A program made the position numbers and the translations under genes. A stretch of DNA of 64,000 nt from Malachius bipustulatus (taxonomy: Eukaryota; Arthropoda; Insecta; Coleoptera; Melyridae): positions 14,050,858 through 14,114,857 of the forward strand of contig OU342633.1 in assembly GCA_910589415.1 (NCBI GenBank), written 5' to 3'. Numbering within the stretch: position 1 is the first letter of the stretch; every line of letters begins with the position of its first letter. Below the pieces are notes generated by a model. It searched no databases. It saw nothing but the letters and a program-made list of their open reading frames with translations, and had not been told where the DNA came from. Positions 42,119 through 52,003 of the stretch are shown here, piece by piece.

Positions 42119-45055
42119 TCAATCTAAATATTCCTCTGTCGAGTACAAACATTTATCCACTAGATATGATTTAAGCTCTTTTCTAAATTTAGTCAAGGTA
42201 TCGCATGCCTTTATTTCATTTGGTAGTTTGTTAAATAAACGGGCTCCCATGCATCCAGGAGCCTTGTACGCCAACAGTCCCCTTGAGAATGGTACATGTA
42301 TATCCCCCCTTTTACGGGTATTTTTGTCATGAATATCTGTATTCAAGGAGAACTTTGACCTGCTCCCAAATACATAGGCACACATTTCAAGAATATACAA
42401 AGCAGGCAGCGTTAGAAGCTTCAGTCTCGAAAACACATCTCTACATGAGTCAGTAGCTCTCATCCCAATAATAGACCTGATTACACGTTTTTGAGATACA
42501 AAGACATTCTGTGCGCTGGCTGACCCACCCCAGAAACACAACCCATACCTCAATCTAGACTCAACATGTGCATAGTATAAGACTAGCATCTGATCCTGTG
42601 TCAGGACACGTTTTAAACTTTTAAACAAATAAACAGTTCTGTTAATTTTAGAGCACACTTGCTCACAGTGATAGCGCCAGCTCAAACATGGATCGATGTA
42701 CAATCCCAAAAATTTTGTATGTTCACTGTTGGCAGAGAGGGACACACCATTCAGTTGTACTTCCATATTGGGCAACCTTTGTTGCCAATTATGAAACTGC
42801 ATTAGTACTGTTTTCTTTTCATTAAGGTATAGACAATGATTACCAAACCAGTCATTCAAACCTACCATTGCGTCCTGAACTCTGCTTCGGAGCTCCTCTC
42901 CCGCCCTACCAGACAACACAATAGAAGTGTCATCAGCATAGACCGAGAAGTGTTCACCATGCATGCTCCTGTCTAGATCATTTATATATACTGAGAACAA
43001 TATAGGACCCAGCACCGAACCCTGAGGAACACCCATTTTCAAAATCTGTGTCCCAGAATTGACTGTGTTTTTTCTCTGTCCAGTGTCTCCAGTCATAATA
43101 CTTACATACTGTCGACGGTCATGCAAGAATGACCTCAACCAGTTCAGTGGTTGTCCCCCTACACCTATATATTCAAGTTTCTTAATCAATAGGCCATGAT
43201 TAACACAGTCAAAAGCCCTGCTCAGATCACAGAGTATACCAACGGGACACTCGCCTCCATCTATGTAGCTCGTAATTTTTTCATATAGACTATGAACAGC
43301 CGTATGAGTTGACCTTCCAGGGTAAAATCCATGCTGACACTCAGACAATATGTCATGATTCATCAAGAAGCTAAGAAATCTGTTCAGATAGCAGTATTCA
43401 AAAATCTTTGAGAACACTGACGGGATTGTGACCGGTCTGTAGTTCTCCAATCTTTTACCACTTTGTTTTTTATATACAGGCAGAACTTTTCCTATTTTTA
43501 ACCTATCCGGAAATACGCCAGTACAAAAAGATAGATTAATTAAATATAACAGCGGTTTCGCTATAAGTCCTATAATTCTTCTGACTAAAAAGGCTGGAAT
43601 GTCATCAGGACCACTTGATTTTTTTGGTTTCAATTTTTTCCCAACCAGATCACAGAGTTCATCCTCTGTCAGCGGGCACAGTGAGAAAGACAACTCACTA
43701 TAAGTTCCACTTCCAGACGGATTTGTATATGAATTTTTTCTAGAAGTAATTTTTTTAACAACGTTCATTGGCGCATTTATAAAGAAAGAGTTGAACGTTT
43801 CCGCTAGTAGGTTCGGGTCTGATATGACCTCCCCACTGTCTCCCTGTTTCATCACCCCCTCAAAATCCGCATCGGTTTTTCTATTTTTACCAGACAATTC
43901 ATTGACAACATTCCACACTGATTTAATATTATTCTCTCCTTGGTTAATTTTTAGCTGATAGTATATTTTTTTAGTTTCCCTTACTAGATTCCTATGCTTC
44001 CTCTTTTCACGATTATATTCTTCCCTTGCTTCTGGAAGATCACACGTTAAGGAATAGGTGAGTTTTAAGTTATCGCTAGATTTTCTCAGTTCTTCTGTCA
44101 CCCATCCCTTACAGCCGCTTTTTGCATATCTTCGAGATTTTGGAAATCTAAATTCAAAAAAATACAGAAAAGTATCATAAAATTCATCAAAAGCCTGATT
44201 TAAATTTCTTTGTACATAAACCGAAGTCCAATTTAGCGACTGAAGGTCATGCTCAAACTCCACCACCTGATTCTCCCTATATGATCTGCTGATATATGAG
44301 TTCAAGCCTCTCAAAGAACCTCCATCAAAACCAACACCCGAAAGCACCGTTCTGTGATCCGAGATCTGATTGTCCAATACACATGTTGAGCCCTCAACTG
44401 TGAAATTTACAAAAATTAGATCTATACAAGAGATAGAGGTGGCAGTAACGCGCGTGGGCCAACCAACAATATTCTTTAGATTATATTGTTTCACAAAATT
44501 TTTAAGCTCCAAAAGATTACATGATTGACAATTATAATCTATATTAAAATCACCACAAAGTACAATGTTGACCTCAGGCTCAAATATCCTATCAAAAGCC
44601 TCCTCTAGATTATTAAAAAACACACTCAGATCTCCTGAAGGCGATCTGTAACAGTTAAGTATCACAAACATTTTCTTAGTTGAATCCCTAAAACGTATCG
44701 CACACATTTCACAATGTTTTTCAACACTTAGATCAAGCAGATTAATTTGCTTGAAAACTCTGTCCGGCCGGATCCATATAGCTACACCTCCCCCCTTTAA
44801 CTCAGATCTCGAATAGCTACTTCCCAGCACAAAATTATCTATGTACATACCTTCGATAGACTGACTGCTGGCCCAAGTCTCCGTCACACACAACACCGTC
44901 AAACTTGCAAAAGTCGACGTATCCAAGATCAATTCATCAATTTTACCACTCAAAGACTGAATATTCAGCAGAAGAACTGTAGGTTCAAAATTCACTCTGC
45001 AGTAGTCCGAGTTCGTCGATATAAAAAACGGCGAATACAAGTGTTCTGGGGCCAC
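42119..45055 (-). CDS. LINE-5 ORF2: endonuclease and reverse transcriptase, intact
   Basis: 978 open codons. The endonuclease has LLNIQSLSGKIDEL, LCVTETWAS (catalytic Glu), VLCGDFNIDY (about residue 166) and ISDHRTVLSG (about 232). The RT has GPDDIPAFLVRRI, NYRPVTIPSVFSKIFE, GILCDLSRAFDCVNHGLL (first Asp), MGVPQGSVLGPILFSVYIND and FSVYADDTSIVLSG (catalytic DD near 705). A C-terminal domain follows to YSTEEYLD. The first codon of the frame is GTG, so the true start is not certain. ORF1 overlaps by 64 bases in another frame, so translation may depend on reinitiation or a shift. Jockey-like. No disabling change seen. Confidence 0.92.
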   Translation of the reverse strand: MAPEHLYSPFFISTNSDYCRVNFEPTVLLLNIQSLSGKIDELILDTSTFASLTVLCVTETWASSQSIEGMYIDNFVLGSSYSRSELKGGGVAIWIRPDRVFKQINLLDLSVEKHCEMCAIRFRDSTKKMFVILNCYRSPSGDLSVFFNNLEEAFDRIFEPEVNIVLCGDFNIDYNCQSCNLLELKNFVKQYNLKNIVGWPTRVTATSISCIDLIFVNFTVEGSTCVLDNQISDHRTVLSGVGFDGGSLRGLNSYISRSYRENQVVEFEHDLQSLNWTSVYVQRNLNQAFDEFYDTFLYFFEFRFPKSRRYAKSGCKGWVTEELRKSSDNLKLTYSLTCDLPEAREEYNREKRKHRNLVRETKKIYYQLKINQGENNIKSVWNVVNELSGKNRKTDADFEGVMKQGDSGEVISDPNLLAETFNSFFINAPMNVVKKITSRKNSYTNPSGSGTYSELSFSLCPLTEDELCDLVGKKLKPKKSSGPDDIPAFLVRRIIGLIAKPLLYLINLSFCTGVFPDRLKIGKVLPVYKKQSGKRLENYRPVTIPSVFSKIFEYCYLNRFLSFLMNHDILSECQHGFYPGRSTHTAVHSLYEKITSYIDGGECPVGILCDLSRAFDCVNHGLLIKKLEYIGVGGQPLNWLRSFLHDRRQYVSIMTGDTGQRKNTVNSGTQILKMGVPQGSVLGPILFSVYINDLDRSMHGEHFSVYADDTSIVLSGRAGEELRSRVQDAMVGLNDWFGNHCLYLNEKKTVLMQFHNWQQRLPNMEVQLNGVSLSANSEHTKFLGLYIDPCLSWRYHCEQVCSKINRTVYLFKSLKRVLTQDQMLVLYYAHVESRLRYGLCFWGGSASAQNVFVSQKRVIRSIIGMRATDSCRDVFSRLKLLTLPALYILEMCAYVFGSRSKFSLNTDIHDKNTRKRGDIHVPFSRGLLAYKAPGCMGARLFNKLPNEIKACDTLTKFRKELKSYLVDKCLYSTEEYLD

Positions 45056-45966
45056 AGTGTAGGATCCATTGCACTTTTGAAATTTTCTTCGTTTATGTCT
45101 ACTCTGAACGATGAGTATCTCTCAGGATGTTTAGGAATCAACTCTTCACACTTTACCTCAGGAAAATTAGGTTTTAAATAATTTCTTAACATATCACCTA
45201 ATGTGCCAGGTGCCAGTCTATACACATGAAGACTTATCTGTTTCGGTACACCCTTCAAAGCAGTGTCATCATCAGCCTTCCTTCCAATAATCGCCCCTTG
45301 ACGCCCCTTTCTGTGCCCAACTTGCCTCCATTCGCCCATTGCCCCCTGTGTATTTCCAGACAGAGTCTTTTTTGTAGTATTCGTATTATTGACTACATCA
45401 TCTCCAATAGTTTCTTGCTTTTCCTCTGGTTTGCTATCCCTTCCATGCAAATGAGCCGAATACAATTTACTAGTTGAAATCTTGAACCCCGGAATTACTG
45501 TTTCCTCTCTAGATACCGGATCAGCTGATTTCAATTCTCCCGCATCATAATATTTACCTTCATTATCACCAACCTTCGAGTCGTTATCATATCTTGTTTT
45601 TACGGTTTTCATATCAGTCAGACTGCCGTGAATATTTGCATTTTCTTTCCTCCTTAAAATTGTATCTTTTTTATGTCTGTTACCATTAAAATGGATAGAG
45701 TCCTTCTTAAGTATCATAATCAGATCTTCCTGATTTCTCGTCCGTAACTCCAGTTGTTCACACAATTTACTTGTCAATGCAATTTCCTTCCTATAGCCCG
45801 TACAATTGATGCAATCCCTGTCATTCTCAAGAACATCACCGACACCAGCTCCATCACTCTTTCTTTCACCAGAACATGCAAACCCCTCATCTTCACACAT
45901 AGACTTCATTAGATCATTGAGAACCACATTGTTACATGCACTATTAGGTAGTTTACGATACAAGCA
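44992..45966 (-). CDS. LINE-5 ORF1, probably 5' truncated
   Basis: The frame is open from the LINE border (45966) to 44992; ATG candidates within the element are at MKSMCEDEGF (about 45915) and later. The apparent ATG at 46002 lies in DIRS DNA. There are paired cysteines early (CINCTG), a long polar middle, and a basic C-terminus (RRFLYRRTRTTAE) with an RRM-like stretch before it (KQISLHVYRLAPGTLGDML, SFRVDINEENFKSAM). ORF1 proteins bind element RNA. At about 325 codons it is short for Jockey-type ORF1, which supports truncation. Confidence 0.75.
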   Translation of the reverse strand, partial: CLYRKLPNSACNNVVLNDLMKSMCEDEGFACSGERKSDGAGVGDVLENDRDCINCTGYRKEIALTSKLCEQLELRTRNQEDLIMILKKDSIHFNGNRHKKDTILRRKENANIHGSLTDMKTVKTRYDNDSKVGDNEGKYYDAGELKSADPVSREETVIPGFKISTSKLYSAHLHGRDSKPEEKQETIGDDVVNNTNTTKKTLSGNTQGAMGEWRQVGHRKGRQGAIIGRKADDDTALKGVPKQISLHVYRLAPGTLGDMLRNYLKPNFPEVKCEELIPKHPERYSSFRVDINEENFKSAMDPTLWPQNTCIRRFLYRRTRTTAE

Positions 45967-45978
45967 AGTGACAGTGAA

Positions 45979-47070
45979 AATGCCCAAAAGGAAGCATACC
46001 AACCAAGACAGAAAAATGGAAATAAAGAAATTAAAAAAAGTAACTCAAGGAAATGAGTGATCAACTTAGAAATATTCAGTCGAGCAGCTCCTCATCTTCT
46101 GACATATCAGGTATGTACCTAACATAGGGTGCAATCAGGTCTTTAATGGCGGGAAGTCCTAGAATAATAATGGCTTCTCAGATCTCATCTTCAAAATAAT
46201 GAGGATATACACGGGCGTGTTTTTTCCTTATCGACAATGACACATACTAGTAAATAGAAAATACAAAGAAGAGATGACGTGCGTCATTCTTTTGAAACTT
46301 TTCTCCTGTTTACTAATTTTATTTTTATTTTTTGCTTTATTTTTGGTTGAAACCCCAGGACTTTGCTCGAAGCCGGGAATAAAAATCTCAAAGTAAAATA
46401 TTATTAACAAAAGGCATAACGTTCGTTATTGCCGACAAACTTCTTTTTAGAATACCTACTTTAGGTGTGCACCTAATTATTAGCATGATCTATAATATTA
46501 TTGCAATATATCATATTGCACTAAGGAGAATAACGGGCGTTATTTCCTTAAAACAAACCCAAAAAATGTAATAAATTATACTATTATGTTAGATTCAAAC
46601 AATTTATATTTGAATGATGAGCAATAACAACAAACACGCTAACGAACATGACAGATTCATGGTAGCTCTACAACATGGTTGTGCAGCAATTGAGGGTAGT
46701 GCTAGATCAAATTCTCCCAATCCAGGAGGAATCGAGCAACCTAAAGATACTTGCTGAGGCTTGTCAGCTGTTTACTAATGTGCATCATGCAATATCAATG
46801 CACAGAAAATATAAAATAGTACCTTATTCAACCATCTACCCTGCTAAGTACATCCAGAACTCAACCAACTCAGTCTTTAAACTAACAGCGTTATCGACCC
46901 AAGGGAAGAATAAAGGAACCGAAGCGACCAATGGGTCAAGACAGGAAGATGCGGGGAAAATTTGCGAATTACCCACGCAGAGGATACAATCCTCAATGGT
47001 AAGCCCTTATGCAGGTATACTTTCCAAATTCCTACGAGCGTGGGAAGAGTTTTTTCTCGGGACCCTGTAG
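45979..47070 (+). pseudogene. DIRS gag-like region, decayed
   Basis: Starts MPKRKHTNQDRKMEIKKLKK with a stop after QGNE, then a serine-rich stretch (about 46080-46110), a long decayed segment with no open frame, and a C-terminal piece LKILAEACQLFTNVHHAISM (46735-46800), typical of DIRS first-ORF proteins. The frame changes again near 46930. Confidence 0.6.
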
Positions 47071-47103
47071 TATTAAGCTGGGTAAAAGGGGTCCAAATTC
47101 CAT

Positions 47104-48837
47104 TTGACCGAAAAACCTAGACAATTTATTGAACCCTCTGTAAAAATTCCTTCAAATCACCTTTGTGAATATCAAAAATCCATTGAAGAGTTACAAGGTA
47201 TAGGTGCTATTGAAGAATGTCGCCCAATAAAGGGCCAATTTTTATCTCATTATTTCCTTATTAAGAAAAAAAACGACAAAAAAAACAGGTTCATTCTAAA
47301 AAAAAAAAAAAAACTTTACAACTATATTAAGGCTCCCCACTTCAAGTTGGAGGACTATAAGACAGTCCTGAAACTCTTGAGTCTAGGTTGCTATGTCTCA
47401 AATATAGATCTGAAAGACGCATATTTTTTGGTCTCAGTGAGAAAAAGGGCATCGGAAATACCTTAGATTTCGCTTTAGGAACTCTCTTTACGAATTTACT
47501 TGCCTAACATTTGGTTTAAATTTAGCCCCGTTCATATTTACTAAGTTGCTTAAGCCAGTAGAAAAAAAAAAAAAACTGGCACTACTGGGTATAGTATTGG
47601 TATTTTATTTGGACGACATTCTCATAATAGGTAACACCAAATCCGAATGTAGAAGAAGTACAGAAATCACTCTACGACTCCTGAGAGGCTTAGGTTTTAT
47701 TGTAAATGCACAAAAAGTAACTTAACACCCCAACAACAGATAAAATACTTGGGGTTTTTATATAATACGGTAGATATGAGCATATCACTTCCGCTTGAGA
47801 AAATCCTGAAAATTAAAGATCTAATAAATAATCTACGCACAAATATAGGTAAAGGACAGAAAATTAAGTCTCAGGCATTCTCAGTCGAGATTTTTTCGGA
47901 TGCCTCACCAACGGGCTGGGGTGCCTTTCTGTAAGAAGCCAAGAGTCATGGTTTTTTGGGACAAACGTGAAAAACAGAGACATATAAATTATCTAGAAAT
48001 TTAAGCTGTTTTTTTATGCCTTAAAGTCACTGCGCTTAAAAATAAACGACACGCTCGAATATTGCTCCGAATAGACAACAAAACGGCTATCTCATGTATA
48101 AATCGAGGGGGTAGCGTAAAATACTCTTATTTGAATAAAGCAACCGTGGAATTGTGGCGATGGTGTGAAGAAAATGAAATCATGGTTTTCGCCACCTATA
48201 TTCCTTCCTCTGAAAATGAGGAGGCCGACAAGGAATCAAGGTTATTAACTATCGATACAGAATACAAAATCAATGACCTAGCATTCCGTCATATAGTAGA
48301 AAGATTTTGAGAACCTGAAATAAATTTATTTGCGACAAGAGTTAACAAGAAATGCGCTAGACATATTTCGTGGTTCCCTGATCCTGACTCCTTGTCGGTC
48401 GATGAATTTACGATAAATTGGTCGAAATACTACTTTTACGCTTTCCCCCCCCCCCTTCTCTATTGTTAAGAGGGTGTTATCATAGAGGAGAAATCCCGAG
48501 GAATTATGATTGTGCTTACTGGCGTTCACAACCATGGTATCCAATTTTTACAAAATTATTAGAAAAAGATACCATTATTCTTAAACCTGACCGAACACTT
48601 CTTATGTCCCCTTTCAGAACGAGCCATCCACTATACAAAGAGATTTCCCTGGTGGTAGGGAGATTATCTGGAGGTCTTTTGTAAATAAAAGATCCATACC
48701 AAAATCTGCAGCGGAAGTTTTGATGGCATCCATAACAGAAGGAACTCTGAAACAGTATTCAGCCTGCTTAAAAAAGTATTGGTTTTTTTGCGCAAATAAA
48801 AAAACATGACCCATTTCTCTACAACCTGGATAGGTAT
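47104..48837 (+). pseudogene. DIRS reverse transcriptase and RNase H, decayed
   Basis: RT: FIEPSVKIPSNHLCEYQKSI, SHYFLIKKKNDKKNRFIL, APHFKLEDYKTVLKLLSLGC, YVSNIDLKDAYF (first Asp, about 47400). The catalytic box YLDDILIIG is at about 47605. RNase H: EIFSDASPTGWGAFL (about 47890), LRIDNKTAISCINRGG (48063), SSENEEADKESR. Then NLFATRVNKKCARHISWFPD and a linker. Shifts at homopolymer A-runs (47300, 47560) and a C-run (48445) suggest slippage decay. Confidence 0.85.
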
Positions 48838-49645
48838 TTGACATTCTTAACCGAAATGTTGGACAATGGCAGTTCTTATTCCGTTCTAAATTCCTACAGA
48901 TCTGCCTTGAATTTAATATTCAATCCCATCGACGCTAACGATGAAAAGATAATAAATAGATTTCTAAAAGGAGTGTCAAATATACGTCCTCCAAATCCAA
49001 AATACTCACATATCTGGAACCCCGACTCAATCCTCCAGTTTTTGGGAAGAGGGTACCCACTTGCATCCCTATCCTTAGAAAATTTAACATATTAGTTAGT
49101 AACTCTAATGGCCCTTACATCTGCAAGTAGAGTTCAAACCTTATCATTAATAAGAACAGACAAAATTTCCAAATCATTAGACAAGGTAGAAATAAAAATC
49201 CCGGATCGAATTAAAATATCAGCAGCAGGAAAAATACAGCCAACGTTAATTTTCCCAATTTACAAAGATAAACCGTCACTATGCGTGGCGTCTACTATTG
49301 AGTTCTATTTAAAAAAGACAGCACCACTACGCAACAAAGAACAATACCTATTTATTACTCATAAAAAAACCACACCACAGAGCTTCATCGCAGACTATAA
49401 GTCGGTGGATTAAAACATCTCTCAAATTGGGTGGACTAGATACATCCCTCTTTTCAGCTCATAGTGTACGTCATGCATCAACTTCTGCCGCCCTAAGAGC
49501 AGGCGTCAGTATAAACCAGATCAAAAATACAGCTGGGTGGACAGAGTCCTCTAATAGTTTCTTCAGATTCTATAACATGCCACTCCAAGAGTCAAATGAA
49601 ACATTTGCTAATGCCATTGTTATGGCAAGTATACCTACCGGATAG
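48838..49645 (+). pseudogene. DIRS tyrosine recombinase
   Basis: Three adjoining frames: FLTEMLDNGSSYSVLNSYRS with KGVSNIRPPNPKYSHIWN (N-terminal domain); LTSASRVQTLSLI (first catalytic Arg) and TIEFYLKKTAPLRN; then FSAHSVRHASTSAALRAG (H..R), AGWTESSNSFFRFYNMP (nucleophile Tyr). Stops near 49093 and 49411 divide them. Recombinases of this type insert the circular DIRS DNA without target duplication. Confidence 0.88.
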
Positions 49646-50144
49646 GGCTCAAAATTTTTCAAGAGTTAAGTACATAGGTACTTAAACTCTGAACTAAATC
49701 AATTATCCTCTTAGGTGAGGTTTCTTTTTATAATACTCATAATTAGTATTATTCGTGAAGGTATTTTTGGAATAGATGCATTAGTTTTGATTATTTATTC
49801 ACTGTACTATTTGTATTATATTAATTATACCTATAACATTATAAAATATAGTTTAGAGTACCTATATATAACAATTTTTTGTTCCTGTACATTAATCAAG
49901 TTGTTATAATGATAATTCCAGGTAATCTTTAATAAGTAAAACCTTGAGTATTTAAAAAATCACTAAAGATTCTCTAAACAACTACAATGTAATTATATCA
50001 AGGACAGGCGAAGGAAAATTAAAGGATTAATTGACTTACCTAAGGAAAATTAATCCTGATTTTCCGAGCTTGTCCGAAGATATAATTACTCACCAATCCC
50101 CACGTCAGGACCCTCCCCGGGACGTGATTTTTTTTATTTTAGCA
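49646..50144 (+). repeat. DIRS 3' region with internal complementary region
   Basis: 49977-50015 is the complement of the element's left end; 50035-50090 is the complement of its right end; GGAAAATTAAAGG bridges them. This region serves as template for circle closure in the accepted DIRS model. 49646-49976 is AT-rich non-coding. Confidence 0.85.
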
Positions 50145-50328
50145 CTCCAACGGAATGAATACGAGAGCGGCAGGATATCATGATAAGAGATAACAGTCAC
50201 CTTAATTTTTTACTCTAAGTTCGTGCTGGCGAGTAGGTTTTACGGAAACTACAATGTAATTATATCTTCGGACAAGCTCGGAAAATCAGGATTAATTTTC
50301 CTTAGGTAAGTCAATTAATCCTTTAATT
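50145..50328 (+). repeat. DIRS right inverted terminal repeat
   Basis: ACGGAATGAATACGAGAGCG to ATTATATC matches the complement of the left repeat. The unique right end continues through CGGACAAGCTCGGAAAATCA to CCTTTAATT at 50328, after which hAT flank resumes. Confidence 0.85.
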
Positions 50329-50754
50329 ATCGTTGCATTTATATTCCATAAAATTCGAAACAGTAATTATGTTATTATGACAACTAATTATATTATTAAT
50401 AAAGTATTCAATTGTTTCATTTTGAATATTTATTAAATAAAATAAAGATTGGATTAGGCATCCTCACGTTTATAAAAATCGTGTGAAGATCCAGAGGCAT
50501 CAGATGTTCAAAAAGTAGTACTGTCTCAAATGTGCTAACTTGAATGAAAAAGATCCAGCTGTAAGGATCAATTTGCCTCATGAGGTAACTGAGATCATGT
50601 TTTACTTTATGAACCTCCGTTATTAGTATTACTTTTGAAATCTTATTCACCCTAACACAGCGACCCAGAGTTGAATAATAAAAAAAACGCAGTATAACAA
50701 CTGTAAGAACATGAAGAGAAAGCTAATCTAACATGAATTATGTGTACTTACCTT
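50329..50754. other. hAT flank or intron, AT-rich
   Basis: Lies between the hAT BED-finger exon and the DIRS insertion. No open frame of note. GTAAGT on the minus strand at about 50754 is a good donor after the BED exon, so this is probably hAT intron. Confidence 0.45.
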
Positions 50755-50928
50755 GCGTCTTTATTATTATCTTAATCTGATTCTGAAGATGTAGGAACGA
50801 CCGATTTCCCCGGAATTCTTTTCGCTTGCATAAATTCGCTATATTTAAAAGGATGACGATTTTTTAAATGAGAATGAAGATTCGTCGTGTTACCTGCAGT
50901 AACGACTAGATTAGTACACCATAAACAC
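50755..50928 (-). pseudogene. hAT BED zinc-finger exon
   Basis: Minus strand: CLWCTNLVVTAGNTTNLHSH, LKNRHPFKYSEFMQ, with the C..C...H....H pattern of BED fingers, then KRIPGKSVVPTSSESD and a stop or splice donor (AAG GTAAGT). It is the N-terminal DNA-binding domain of the transposase whose core is at 40555-41764. The copia LTR at 50929 abuts the finger, so the remainder lies beyond the window's right edge. Confidence 0.8.
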
Positions 50929-51232
50929 TGTTAGAAATGTAAAAGAGCGTTAGCGGTATTTAGTAATAATTGGTAAGTTTTCTGTGTGGCGTAAATGTCA
51001 TATTGTTATTTTACAGAAACGTGTTAATAAAAAGAAGAATAATCTCCTCGTGTATGGCGGATGTTAAAAGTAAAAATGTAACTTGAGTTTTGTATGCTTT
51101 ATAATAAATAATGAATGGAACGTTGTTGTTGTTATTATAATTAGAACAAGTGTGGTGTCATGTAAAGCAGGTACAGGTTAAAAGTAAAACTCGGGATAGG
51201 TACAATATCCCAATAAAAGTAAAAATCTATCA
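50929..51232 (+). repeat. copia 5' LTR
   Basis: Begins TGTTAG and ends CTATCA, imperfect inverted ends as usual for LTRs. The border is set by the primer site immediately after and by the BED finger frame immediately before. AATAAA-type signals lie near 51100 and 51215. The 3' partner is outside the window, so the length of 304 bp is an inference. Confidence 0.75.
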
Positions 51233-51247
51233 GGTTATGGGTCCAGG
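51233..51247 (+). other. copia primer-binding site
   Basis: GGTTATGGGTCCAGG directly follows the LTR. It resembles the GGTTATGGGCCCAG primer site of insect copia, which pairs with an initiator-Met tRNA fragment. Confidence 0.7.
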
Positions 51248-51314
51248 CATTCCAGTGTGTCCAGCTTATCTCTAATCCTGTACTTGTGTAAAAACTGTAA
51301 AACTAAAAACTAAA

Positions 51315-52003
51315 ATGTCAACTAAAACCAGCTTCGAAGAATTGAATCAAATAATAAAATTAACAAACAAAGAAAACTACAAGTTATGGAAATTTCAAGT
51401 GAATATCACATTAAAAGCTTATGGGTTATTCGAAATTGTAGAAAATGGAATTACCGAGGAAGATGATGAAACTGAAATACGAAATGACGCAAAGGCACAA
51501 AGAAAATTACTTCAACAATATCAGCTACCTGTCTAACTCATCTGTTAGATTGTACATCAAGTAAAGAAATGTATGAAAAACTGCAGAAGATTTATGAAGG
51601 TGATTCCGAGCAACTAAAATGCAAGTTGATGGAGGAGTTTTTTAATTTTGCATACAAGAGAGACACTAATATTTTTCTGAATTTATTAGTGATATACAAA
51701 ATTTAGTATTTAAACTAAAAGCGCTTGACAGCAATATAACTGATGACATGGTTATGTCAAAAATTTTATCTTCCAGGAAAATACAGGTATTTTACCAGTG
51801 CATGGGAATCAACCAGTAGGTAAAGAAGACAAAATACTAACTAATTTATTTTTGAGACTTCTTTCTTCGTGAAGAAGATCGGATGAAAGAATCAAGCGAA
51901 GAAAAAGAAGTTGCATTTGTGTCAGCAGATTGAAGGTGTTTCGTATGTAATAAAGGAGGGCATCTAAAGTTTCAGTGCCAAAATAAAAGTAAAAACTATA
52001 ATA
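51315..52003 (+). pseudogene. copia gag, first part
   Basis: MSTKTSFEELNQIIKLTNKE, NYKLWKFQVNITLKAYGLF is the start of a copia gag (DUF4219/UBN2-type). A one-base shift at about 51525 leads to LLDCTSSKEMYEKLQKIYEG, with further shifts near 51680 and 51890. It ends with the zinc knuckle CFVCNKGGHLKFQC (51942-51983), right where the Sola-like element is inserted. Confidence 0.85.

Larger units (their letters stand above)
41947..45966 (-). mobile_element. LINE-5, 4.0 kb, in DIRS
   Basis: The 3' tail is GTTAAATG repeated three times (from about 41957). AGTGACTAGTG (41936-41946) and AGTGACAGTG (45967-45976) flank it as a slightly changed target duplication. It separates the DIRS left terminus from its gag start at 45979. 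Both LINE ORFs are open, which points to a young copy, although the 5' end probably cuts into ORF1. Confidence 0.88.
41765..50328 (+). mobile_element. DIRS retrotransposon, interrupted by a LINE
   Basis: The termini are inverted (41765-41935 against 50145-50328). An internal complementary region (49977-50090) carries the complement of the left end joined to the complement of the right end, including GGAAAATTAAAGG, exactly the sequence expected across a circle junction. Between them lie gag-like, RT, RNase H and tyrosine recombinase regions. This layout is diagnostic of DIRS1-type elements, which integrate with a recombinase and leave no target duplication. Net of the LINE it is about 4.5 kb. 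The coding regions are broken. Confidence 0.9.
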
